A DNA stretch of 5,982 bases from Rickettsiales bacterium (GCA_031259745.1 JAIRLB010000055.1:1-5982); one strand, 5' to 3'. Numbered from the stretch's first letter, positions 1-5,268 are shown. The notes: a model not told the origin generated them from the letters alone. Numbers and translations are program-made.

Positions 1-497
1 GAAAATATTTGAAAGAATTCAAATTAAAACATATCAAAAGCGGATTGTATGTGAATTCCGGGGTATTGCTGATAAATGCGCCTCTTTTGCGCGAGGCGGA
101 ACAACAGATGCTGGAGTCCAAAATCACATTGAAATATCCTGACCAAGATTTATTGAATCATGTGCTGGATGGTAAAATAAAGCGTCTGCCTTTGAAATAC
201 AATTTCATCCCTGGAATAGATATAATTCCACCTGACAAATTTTCCGAATCAGAAGCGGAAGAAGCCAGAAAACATGCGGTAATTTGGCATTTTTATGCCA
301 TAAAGCCTTATTTTCACAATTCTGCTGTCGTAAATGTTTACAGCGCTTTTTTTGACAATATAAAAGAACTTGGCTGGCATCCCGAAGACTTTATTAAGCA
401 CGAGATGAAATTTACAAAGTCCGACGAAAAAGCAAAAATACCCTTTGTCGGCATAAAAAATGGAAAAGTGAGATTTTTTGGGTTTAGAATTATCTAA
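1..497 (+). CDS. Glycosyltransferase family 8, C-terminal part (5' truncated)
   Basis: The reading frame is open from base 3 to a TAA at 495-497, so the gene begins upstream of the window; the TTG at 9 is only an internal codon. Family GT8 enzymes (LgtC/RfaJ-like) transfer a sugar from a nucleotide-sugar to a glycan acceptor with retention of configuration, often during lipopolysaccharide or capsule assembly at the cytoplasmic face of the inner membrane. Seen here, counting from that TTG: YVNSGVLLIN (about residues 14-23), the GT8 N-(S/A)-G-V-x-L-I-N block; DQDLLN (45-50), the conserved acceptor/catalytic D-Q-D; and WHFYAIKPY (93-101), which matches the HFxGxxKPW motif whose His binds the metal, although the usual Gly is Ala. 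The DxD metal motif normally lies N-terminal to this and is outside the window. The C-terminus is basic and aromatic (VRFFGFRII), perhaps for membrane contact. Sugar and acceptor cannot be deduced. It converges on leuS across 76 bp. Confidence 0.85.
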   Translation, partial: KYLKEFKLKHIKSGLYVNSGVLLINAPLLREAEQQMLESKITLKYPDQDLLNHVLDGKIKRLPLKYNFIPGIDIIPPDKFSESEAEEARKHAVIWHFYAIKPYFHNSAVVNVYSAFFDNIKELGWHPEDFIKHEMKFTKSDEKAKIPFVGIKNGKVRFFGFRII

Positions 498-534
498 CTT
501 TTTCCTGTTCCTTTTTATAAATCATCGGTTTTTC

Positions 535-554
535 ATTCCGGCGCAGGCAGGAAT
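535..554. repeat. Small palindromic dispersed-repeat core between convergent genes
   Basis: ATTCCGGCGCAGGCAGGAAT forms an imperfect hairpin: five outer pairs (ATTCC/GGAAT), one mismatch and two GC pairs around a 4-nt loop. Read in one + frame, the surrounding bases give FIPAQAGIE. This is close to the 'VIPAQAGIQ' peptide that results when the common proteobacterial intergenic palindrome (ATTCC-CGC...GCG-GGAAT type) is wrongly translated. It lies between the 3' ends of the glycosyltransferase and leuS, a usual location for such repeats, and could act as a weak bidirectional 3'-end structure. No run of T follows on either strand, so I do not call it an intrinsic terminator. Family membership is from recall and copy number cannot be seen in one window. 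Confidence 0.55.
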
Positions 555-573
555 AGAAGCCAGAAATATACAA

Positions 574-2970
574 TTACTTTCTCGTAACAAAGTTCGCCAT
601 GCGATTTGGGACCACTATTGTTTTAATTATTTCGCCATCCAGATATTTTTCAGCAACGGCGCGCGCGGCATCAATGACATCAGCCTCGGCCGCGCCGGCG
701 GATAGCTCGACAATTCCGCGGTGTTTTCCATTTACGGAAACCGCAATTGTCACCGTCGTCTTTACTAATTTCGCCTGGTCGCATGCAGGCCAGGGCTCAA
801 ACACCAGCATATCATTGTGCCCCAGCTTTTCCCACATTTCTTCGGTCAGGTGCGGCGCGAAAGGATTCAATACCTGAATCAAAACTTCATACGCCCGCAC
901 CGGCATGCTGCCGGCAAAAGCGTTTATGTATTCCATCATTGCGGATATGGCCGTATTGAACTGCATGTTTTCAATACGCTGCGTCATTTTTGCAATCAGG
1001 TCGTTAACCAAGAATTCCTGGTTGGAATCCAGCGGCGCGCCAATCAGATTATCCGACAGATTTTCCACGCGCTTTAAGAAACGCTGAACCCCGGCCAATG
1101 TGCCGGCGCCGTATGTGGTGTTCGACGCCCAGGGCCCCAAAGACAGCACGACCATTCTGCCGGCATCAGCGCCGGCATCCGCTATTAAATCCGCAACCAT
1201 AAAGCCGTTGTTGCGTGATTTCGACATCTTGTACCCGTCATTGCCCAGCAACAGACCCTGGGCAGTGCGGCGCGCATAGGGCTCTGCCGTCGGCACCAGG
1301 CCCAAGTCATACAAAGCCTTGTGCCAGAATCTGGAATACAGCAAATGCCGCGTATCATGCTCGTGCCCGCCGTTGTAATGATTCACCGGCAGCCATTTTT
1401 CAAGCTGGTCGCGGCGGCAAAATTCCTTGTCGTTTTTTGGATCCAAATAGCGCATGTAATACCAGCTGCTGCCGGCCCATCCGGGCATAGTGTCGGTTTC
1501 ACGCTTTGCTGGCCCGCCGCACGCGGGGCAGGTTGCGCTGACCCAATCCGTCGCGCGCGACAGCGGGCTTTCGCCATTTTCGGTGGGGGAAAAGTCCCGC
1601 ATGTGGGGCTGAATCACCGGCAGCTGATCATCGGGCACCGGAACCCACCCGCATTTTTCGCAATAAATCATCGGTATCGGCTCGCCCCAATACATTTGGC
1701 GGGAAAAACCCCAGTCTTTCAATTTATATTGTTTCGCGGCGCGCGCAAAACCGCCGCCGCCGCCGAATTTTATCGCGGCGGAAATCGCCTCTTCTTTATT
1801 CATGCCATCCATGAATCCGGAATTTATATGCAATCCGTCTTCTTCCCAGGCCTTCTCTGAAACATCGCCGCCGGCCAGAACCTGGATAATCGGCAGTTTG
1901 AACTTTTTGGCAAAATCCCAGTCGCGCTGATCATGCGCCGGAACGCCCATAACCGCGCCATATCCATAATCGGCCAGCACATAATCGGATATGAAAAGCG
2001 GAATTTCGGCGCCGGTGAAAGGATTTGCAGCCATGACGCCTTGCAGCAGGACGCCTGTCTTTTCCTTGGTATTATCCGTGCGGTCTATGTCGGATTTGGC
2101 CTTTGCCGCGGAAATATATTCCCGCACCGCGACACAGTTTTGAATTTTTCCGTCTGCCAGCCACTTTTTAATCAAGGAATGTTCCGGCGCCAGCACAGCG
2201 AAAGTCACCCCAAATATGGTATCCACGCGGGTCGTGTAAACCGTCATGACATCATCGCCGACACGAAAATCAACATCCGCGCCAAAAGAGCGTCCTATCC
2301 AGTTAATTTGCGCGGTCTTTATATCTTCCTGATAATCCACTGTCGCCAAGTCGTCTATCAGGCGGTCGGCATACTTGGACATCCCCAGCGTCCATTGCGA
2401 TTTCATTCTTTTTTCGACCGGGCCGCGGCAACGCTCGCACTTGCCGTCTTCCAGCTCTTCGTTAGTCAGGGTGGTTTTGCATGACGGGCACCAGTTCATC
2501 GGCGAATCGGTCTTGAAAGCCAGCCCAGCCTTAAAAAATTGTATGAACATCCACTGCGTCCATTTTACATAATCCGGGTCGGAAGTGGCGAATATGGTTT
2601 CAAAATTGACAGACCATCCGGTCCGACGTATCACATCAGTATAGCCGGCCACCAGCTCTTTTACCACATCGGCCGGATGGCGTCCGATTTTGGTTGCATA
2701 ATGTTCGGCGGTTATGCCCATAGCATCGTATCCGATTGGGTACAGGACATCGAATCCGGCGCGGCGGCGCCAGCGCGCCAGAACATCGATTCCAGAAAAC
2801 GTCAGCATGTGCCCGGCATGCATTCCCGCGCCCGACAGGAAGGGAAATTCTATAAGATAATAAAATCTTGGCTTTGAGCCGTCATTTTTCGGGACAAAGG
2901 CGCGCGCGTCAAACCATCGTTTCTGCCATTTGGATTCGCGTTCGCGGATTTTTTTGATATTTTCAGTCAT
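574..2970 (-). CDS. leuS: Leucyl-tRNA synthetase (EC 6.1.1.4)
   Basis: Cytoplasmic class Ia enzyme that charges tRNA-Leu with leucine using ATP. The 798-aa product is complete. The HIGH motif is HAGH (51-54). A first zinc site has Cys 161/164/178/181. The CP1 editing domain spans about 230-410, with TTRVDT (246-251; usual form TTRPDT), a TG...NPFTG...IP block (305-324) and VPAHDQRD (343-350). A second zinc site has Cys 437/440/481/484. KMSKS is at 581-585, then the anticodon-binding helices, and a C-terminal VNGKHRG-type domain from about 735. Only about ten residues separate the RTAQG block from KMSKS, so the leucine-specific insertion of the 860-aa E. coli-type enzyme is absent. Core motifs such as DTMPGWAGSSWYY and the GGHEH...RHLLYSRFWHK block resemble Gram-positive or candidate-phyla LeuRS. 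The ATG at 2968-2970 is preceded by AGGTGG at 2977-2982 with a 6-nt spacer, which fixes the start. It is monocistronic, divergent from the barrel gene. Confidence 0.97.
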   Translation of the reverse strand: MTENIKKIRERESKWQKRWFDARAFVPKNDGSKPRFYYLIEFPFLSGAGMHAGHMLTFSGIDVLARWRRRAGFDVLYPIGYDAMGITAEHYATKIGRHPADVVKELVAGYTDVIRRTGWSVNFETIFATSDPDYVKWTQWMFIQFFKAGLAFKTDSPMNWCPSCKTTLTNEELEDGKCERCRGPVEKRMKSQWTLGMSKYADRLIDDLATVDYQEDIKTAQINWIGRSFGADVDFRVGDDVMTVYTTRVDTIFGVTFAVLAPEHSLIKKWLADGKIQNCVAVREYISAAKAKSDIDRTDNTKEKTGVLLQGVMAANPFTGAEIPLFISDYVLADYGYGAVMGVPAHDQRDWDFAKKFKLPIIQVLAGGDVSEKAWEEDGLHINSGFMDGMNKEEAISAAIKFGGGGGFARAAKQYKLKDWGFSRQMYWGEPIPMIYCEKCGWVPVPDDQLPVIQPHMRDFSPTENGESPLSRATDWVSATCPACGGPAKRETDTMPGWAGSSWYYMRYLDPKNDKEFCRRDQLEKWLPVNHYNGGHEHDTRHLLYSRFWHKALYDLGLVPTAEPYARRTAQGLLLGNDGYKMSKSRNNGFMVADLIADAGADAGRMVVLSLGPWASNTTYGAGTLAGVQRFLKRVENLSDNLIGAPLDSNQEFLVNDLIAKMTQRIENMQFNTAISAMMEYINAFAGSMPVRAYEVLIQVLNPFAPHLTEEMWEKLGHNDMLVFEPWPACDQAKLVKTTVTIAVSVNGKHRGIVELSAGAAEADVIDAARAVAEKYLDGEIIKTIVVPNRMANFVTRK

Positions 2971-2996
2971 TTATTACCACCTGTTTCACCGACAAA

Positions 2997-3025
2997 ATGA
3001 TAAACGCAAAGGCCGTGCTTTGCAA
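2997..3025 (-). promoter_or_regulatory. Predicted sigma-70-type promoter of leuS
   Basis: On the minus strand, TTGCAA (3020-3025) and TATCAT (2997-3002) are separated by exactly 17 bp, matching 4/6 and 5/6 of the consensus hexamers. Transcription would begin near 2990, giving a leader of about 20 nt that carries the AGGTGG ribosome-binding site. With so short a leader there is no room for a T-box or leader-peptide attenuator downstream of this start. A small dyad (GCAAAG at 3006-3011 and CTTTGC at 3018-3023) lies across the spacer and the -35 and could be an operator; that role is a guess. Confidence 0.6.
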
Positions 3026-3032
3026 GCCTCTT

Positions 3033-3179
3033 TTTATCATTGGCTCAACTGACAAGAAGATATCTTTCTATTTGTTTGATTTCCGCTCAGGGGTGGCGTT
3101 TTGCCGCCCAAGGGCGCGGAAAACCGCGCCCCCGCAAGTTTGCAATATATACTTTCTTATCGGTTGAGCCTTTATCATT
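3033..3179. mobile_element. MITE-like element, 129 bp, with inverted ends and 9-bp flanking direct repeat
   Basis: The element body is 3042-3170. Its left end GGCTCAACTGACAAGAAGAT (3042-3061) and the reverse complement of its right end GGCTCAACCGATAAGAAAGT (3151-3170) agree at 16 of 20 positions, with the first eight identical. The body is flanked directly by TTTATCATT at 3033-3041 and again at 3171-3179, an exact 9-bp direct repeat that looks like a target-site duplication. There is no transposase. The GC-rich interior has two strong hairpins: GGGTGGC/GCCGCCC (3091-3109) and GGGCGCGG-AAAA-CCGCGCCC (3112-3131). TTTCCGC (3080-3086) can pair instead with GCGGAAA (3116-3122), giving an alternative fold. 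It sits 7 bp upstream of the leuS -35 box and about 50 bp upstream of the barrel-gene promoter. The parent insertion-sequence family is not identified; 9-bp duplications occur in several. Confidence 0.7.
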
Positions 3180-3220
3180 AACTTTGGAATAGAATCCTTT
3201 CGCAAACATATATTTATTAC

Positions 3221-3249
3221 TTGACTATATTGATTATACAAGATATTCT
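3221..3249 (+). promoter_or_regulatory. Predicted promoter of the outer-membrane barrel gene
   Basis: TTGACT (3221-3226, 5/6 to consensus) is followed after 17 bp by TATTCT (3244-3249, 4/6) in AT-rich DNA. The predicted start near 3256 gives a 5' leader of about 55 nt. The leader ends with AAAGGA (3298-3303), a good ribosome-binding site 7 nt before the ATG at 3311. No longer leader structure is evident. Confidence 0.5.
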
Positions 3250-3310
3250 CGAACAGAAGCTTATTTCAAATAAGCAGAAGTACTAAACACTGAAAGGAAA
3301 GGATTACAAA

Positions 3311-3970
3311 ATGAAAAAATTATCGTTAATTGCGATGCTCTTTTGCGCCGCGGGCGTTTCTGCCGCAAATGCGGGTAATATTTACCTGTCTGAAAAACTA
3401 TCATTCGGCTTCACCACCGCAAGCAACCTGACTTTGGACATACCAGGAACAACAATGAGCGGAACTGACGAAACTGGCGACACATTCGGCAGCAACACCG
3501 CGGTCGGATATGATTTCGGCAAAGTCGGAGCGGGCAACATCCGCACCGAATTGGAATTCGGATTCGGCGAATCTTCAGACTATAATACAACCAACACACA
3601 TGCCTCGGCAAACGGCGCAAAGCTGGATATTCATGCCAATGCCCTGACGGTTATGGCTAATGCATATTACGATTTTGATACAGGAACAAAATTCTCGCCT
3701 TATTTGGGATTCGGACTTGGCTATACTCACGTATCAGTCGACACGACCCCCGAGGACGGCATAGATACCGCCAAGATAAATCATGACGGTTTTGTTTGGA
3801 ATCTTGGGGCCGGCGTGTCATACAATATTGACGAAAACTGGGCGGTTGATTTGGGATATCGCTGGATAAACTTTGGAAATTTCAGCGGCAAGACCAAAGT
3901 CAACCAGCACGAGCTTGCGGGACGTTTGTACGAGCATGAAGTTTTGCTTGGCGCCCGCTATCGGTTCTGA
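3311..3970 (+). CDS. Small outer-membrane beta-barrel protein (opacity/P44-like surface antigen fold)
   Basis: The 219-aa product starts with a clear Sec signal peptide: MKK, a hydrophobic stretch (4-16), and a likely signal peptidase I cut after ANA at residue 21. The mature 198 residues show alternating polar/hydrophobic strands rich in Gly and Tyr. Typical pieces of the eight-stranded OMP_b-brl/opacity class are AYYDFDTGTKFSPYLGFGLGYTHV in the centre (residues 117-140) and GAGVSYNIDENWAVDLGYRW (166-185). The last strand ends ARYRF, the C-terminal aromatic signal read by the BAM insertion machinery. No OmpA-type peptidoglycan-binding domain follows, so this is a barrel only, possibly a surface antigen, adhesin or structural protein; substrate or ligand is unknown. 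Loop residues about 40-60 and 140-155 are Thr/Asp-rich, as expected for exposed loops. It has its own promoter and its own strong terminator, so it is probably transcribed alone and well expressed. Confidence 0.88.
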   Translation: MKKLSLIAMLFCAAGVSAANAGNIYLSEKLSFGFTTASNLTLDIPGTTMSGTDETGDTFGSNTAVGYDFGKVGAGNIRTELEFGFGESSDYNTTNTHASANGAKLDIHANALTVMANAYYDFDTGTKFSPYLGFGLGYTHVSVDTTPEDGIDTAKINHDGFVWNLGAGVSYNIDENWAVDLGYRWINFGNFSGKTKVNQHELAGRLYEHEVLLGARYRF

Positions 3971-3985
3971 TGGTACAAAAAAGTG

Positions 3986-4013
3986 AAGAAGCCCGGGATC
4001 CCGGGCTTTTTTT
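3986..4013 (+). terminator. Strong intrinsic terminator of the outer-membrane barrel gene
   Basis: GCCCGGGATCCCGGGC at 3991-4006 is a perfect 16-bp palindrome, flanked by AAGAA on the left and a run of seven T on the right (4007-4013), which lengthens the stem with A-T and G-U pairs. It starts 15 bp after the stop codon. As an RNA hairpin it would have a GC stem of six pairs with a GAUC loop. The A-rich left flank could give weak termination on the other strand too. Confidence 0.93.
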
Positions 4014-4224
4014 AAATGGGGGCAAAGCCTGCAAAATTATTTTATAAAGTTTTCCACCGCAAAATCCATTAAATTTTAATAAACAAAAATGCTTTTGCCT
4101 GACAAGAGCTAATTTCCACAAAAAAATTAAAAATCCCAAGTCAACGGATGGAAGAATATCCGAGATTTCTGATTCCTTTTCCTTTGAAGGGGGGGAAACA
4201 ACGGGGCGGAGTGGTTTAAGATAT

Positions 4225-4252
4225 TATAACATCCAACACATTATGTATAGTT
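4225..4252. repeat. Left copy of an imperfect direct repeat containing TTATGTATAGTT
   Basis: This copy begins TATAACATCC and ends with TTATGTATAGTT (4241-4252). A second copy in the same orientation lies at 4493-4522, beginning TATAACACC and ending with the identical 12-mer (4511-4522). The two are about 270 bp apart, with a 2-bp length difference in the middle. The pair encloses the two opposed terminators. Confidence 0.55.
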
Positions 4253-4384
4253 GTCCATTTCAAAAAAATAAAGATCCCGATTTATATAAATAAGTTTATG
4301 AGCGATAACTACATAACTACTTTGTAATAAGGTCTTTTGAATACTTCTGCTACTTTGTCTTTTGTTGCATATATTTTTAAGCAT
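4241..4384 (-). CDS. Possible small hypothetical protein, 47 aa (doubtful)
   Basis: ATG at 4382-4384 runs to TAA at 4241-4243. AAGGA (4391-4395) with a 6-nt spacer gives an almost ideal ribosome-binding site, the only good reason to list it. The product begins MLKNICNKRQSSRSIQKTLL, is basic in its first half and rich in Ile, Tyr and Phe in its second; it has no signal peptide or clear membrane helix and matches no family I know. Against it: the composition is what AT-rich DNA gives by chance, the minus-strand terminator at 4445-4472 should stop transcription coming from the right, and a GC-rich hairpin (4404-4425) sits a few bases upstream of the ribosome-binding site. Its final codons lie in one copy of the repeated 12-bp motif. 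It would need its own promoter within 4404-4445, where I see none. Confidence 0.2.
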   Translation of the reverse strand: MLKNICNKRQSSRSIQKTLLQSSYVVIAHKLIYINRDLYFFEMDNYT

Positions 4385-4403
4385 GATTTTTCCTTTTTTT
4401 GAG

Positions 4404-4432
4404 GCCTGGGGTTAATTCCCCAGGCATTTTTT
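4404..4432 (+). terminator. Intrinsic terminator, + strand, with no obvious coding gene upstream
   Basis: GCCTGGGG (4404-4411), a TTAATT loop and CCCCAGGC (4418-4425) form a perfect 8-bp stem, followed by A and six T (4427-4432). On the minus strand the stem is followed by CTC and a run of A, so the polarity is +. The nearest + strand gene ends more than 400 bp upstream and has its own terminator. This one therefore serves an unannotated + transcript, backs up read-through, or insulates the convergent operon. Confidence 0.85.
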
Positions 4433-4444
4433 GATTTTGCTGAA

Positions 4445-4472
4445 TAAAAAAATCCAGCGTTTAATCGCTGGA
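4445..4472 (-). terminator. Intrinsic terminator, minus strand (aroK-mscL operon or a small transcript)
   Basis: Read on the minus strand, TCCAGCG (4472-4466), loop ATTAAA, and CGCTGGA (4459-4453) make a 7-bp stem followed by seven T (4452-4446). It lies 12 bp from the opposing + strand terminator, making a compact convergent stop. It is about 230 bp beyond the mscL stop codon, an unusually long 3' tail if it ends that operon. Confidence 0.85.
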
Positions 4473-4500
4473 AATCAAATAAATCGAGGCGCTATAACAC

Positions 4501-4560
4501 CTATATTATGTTATGTATAGTTTTGCACAGCAGAAAGCATAAACTATACATAATATTCAT
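4501..4560 (-). CDS. Possible 19-aa hydrophobic peptide ORF (doubtful)
   Basis: ATG at 4558-4560 runs to TAG at 4501-4503. GAAAGG lies about 7 nt upstream, an acceptable ribosome-binding site. The peptide MNIMYSLCFLLCKTIHNII is hydrophobic in the middle with a basic residue near the end, the general look of leader peptides or small membrane peptides. The whole coding stretch overlaps the 4511-4553 hairpin, and the minus-strand terminator follows at 4472-4446. With only 19 codons, chance is an adequate explanation. I recognise no family. Confidence 0.15.
   Translation of the reverse strand: MNIMYSLCFLLCKTIHNII
4511..4553. repeat. 13-bp perfect inverted repeat (hairpin) built from the TTATGTATAGTT motif
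   Basis: TTATGTATAGTTT (4511-4523) and AAACTATACATAA (4541-4553) are exact reverse complements around a 17-nt loop. The stem can extend inward by TGC/GCA (4524-4526 with 4537-4539) past a single bulged base, and outward by three weak pairs. Together with the copy at 4241-4252, the 12-mer occurs three times within 313 bp. There is no T tract, so it is not a terminator; an operator dyad, a recombination or transposon end, or an RNA stem are the options. Confidence 0.75.
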
Positions 4561-4704
4561 TATGCGCCTTTCGTGTATCAAATCTTATTATAAATCACCT
4601 GCTGTAAAACAACACCCTTTCCAAGCGTACGCCTATCCCATTACCAGAAATAGAAAAATTTTGCTAATTCAATACTTTCCTTCTTTTCAAGCAATTTGCA
4701 ATAG

Positions 4705-5268
4705 TTATATTTTAGGTTTATGTTTTTTGATTATTCTTTTGATTTTACAAACTAAATCCGGCGTATATTCTAAACATTTTTCGTTATGTTTTTCTGGCGG
4801 CAATGGCGTTATTTTTGAACAACAATTCGGACATTTTGAAGCTTCTTTGTCAATAGAAGTCTTGCAATATGGACACGCGCGCGTTGTAGCCGGCCTTCGT
4901 CCGCGGATTTTGTTAACGGCGCGCACCAGCAAGAACACCGCGAACATCGTAATCAGGAAACCGACGAAAGTATTCAGAAACATCCCAAGGTTAATAGTTG
5001 TCGCACCCGCAGCCTGCGCGGCGGCAACGGTCGGATAATTCTGACTTACCATCGCCCCCAACCCCTTGTTTATCACAACAAACCAGTTGGAGAAATCAAC
5101 CCCGCCAATCAATAGTCCGATTGGCGGCATAATTATATCCTTGACCAAGGAATTAACCAGACCTGTCATCACACTGCCGACAATTATTCCGACAGCCATA
5201 TCAATAGCGCTTCCTTTTTCAACAAAGGCCAAAAATTCCGCAAAGAAACCTATTTTCTTCTCAGACAT
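4705..5268 (-). CDS. mscL: Large-conductance mechanosensitive channel with C-terminal zinc ribbon
   Basis: MscL forms a pentameric inner-membrane pore that opens under membrane tension and releases solutes during hypo-osmotic shock. Residues 6-56 carry the family signature: an amphipathic N-helix (GFFAEFLAFVEKG), then the pore-lining first helix DMAVGIIVGSVMTGLVNSLV and DIIMPPIGLLIGGVDF. A periplasmic loop (60-92) is Ala/Gly-rich, and a second membrane helix covers about 93-116. In place of the usual charged C-terminal helix there is CPYC...CPNC (Cys 132, 135, 146, 149), a zinc ribbon, then a Cys-containing basic tail (160-187). The protein is 187 aa, compared with about 135-150 for the basic form. 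The start at 5268 (MSEKKIG) is preferred to the ATG at 5280: it aligns with family N-termini and has GGA 7 nt upstream. It overlaps the aroK stop by 8 bp, so the two are probably co-transcribed and translationally coupled. Confidence 0.95.
   Translation of the reverse strand: MSEKKIGFFAEFLAFVEKGSAIDMAVGIIVGSVMTGLVNSLVKDIIMPPIGLLIGGVDFSNWFVVINKGLGAMVSQNYPTVAAAQAAGATTINLGMFLNTFVGFLITMFAVFLLVRAVNKIRGRRPATTRACPYCKTSIDKEASKCPNCCSKITPLPPEKHNEKCLEYTPDLVCKIKRIIKKHKPKI

Larger units (their letters stand above)
4014..4403. other. Intergenic region without a recognisable gene; possible source of a + strand non-coding transcript
   Basis: No ORF here has family similarity that I can recognise. The + strand ends in a clean terminator (4404-4432) even though the barrel transcript has already been stopped at 3986-4013, so a non-coding + transcript may start in this stretch; I found no convincing promoter hexamer pair for one. 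Other contents: a run of seven G (4189-4195) in a GC-rich patch (about 4186-4214) within otherwise AT-rich DNA, a CGGAT/ATCCG dyad at 4145-4162, and the first copy of the TTATGTATAGTT motif (4241-4252). A possible 47-codon minus-strand ORF is listed separately. Confidence 0.4.
4473..4704. other. AT-rich 3' region between mscL and the minus-strand terminator
   Basis: This stretch lies downstream of mscL and holds the second direct-repeat copy (4493-4522), the 4511-4553 hairpin and a possible 19-codon minus ORF. A perfect minus-strand TATAAT occurs at 4587-4592, but its expected -35 position has only a poor match (GTGTTG). An independent short transcript from about 4580 to the terminator at 4445 is therefore possible but weakly supported. 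A long + frame antisense to mscL extends into this region and is judged a shadow. Confidence 0.4.

Noticed and set aside
9..11. TTG as the start of the glycosyltransferase gene
   Set aside because: The frame is open to the window edge, and the GT8 N-terminal half with the DxD motif is missing, so the true start is upstream.
1216..1230. KMSKSRNN instead of KMSKSKGN in LeuRS as an anomaly
   Set aside because: KMSKSKNNG occurs in well-known LeuRS such as that of E. coli, so Asn-Asn here is normal.
1321..1860. 179-codon + strand ORF
   Set aside because: Antisense to leuS; low-complexity translation that resembles no family, while the minus strand encodes an unmistakable LeuRS.
1933..2484. 183-codon + strand ORF
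   Set aside because: Antisense shadow of the LeuRS editing and zinc regions; no independent ribosome-binding site or domain.
3900..4139. 79-codon minus-strand ORF
   Set aside because: Runs through the barrel-gene terminator and the antisense of its 3' end; composition is not protein-like.
4148..4219. 23-codon + ORF (MEEYPRFLIPFPLKGGKQRG...)
   Set aside because: No ribosome-binding site; the peptide looks like a mistranslated GC-rich intergenic patch with a run of seven G.
4508..5038. 176-codon + strand ORF
   Set aside because: Largely antisense to mscL and starts inside the 4511-4553 hairpin; the translation has no recognisable domain.
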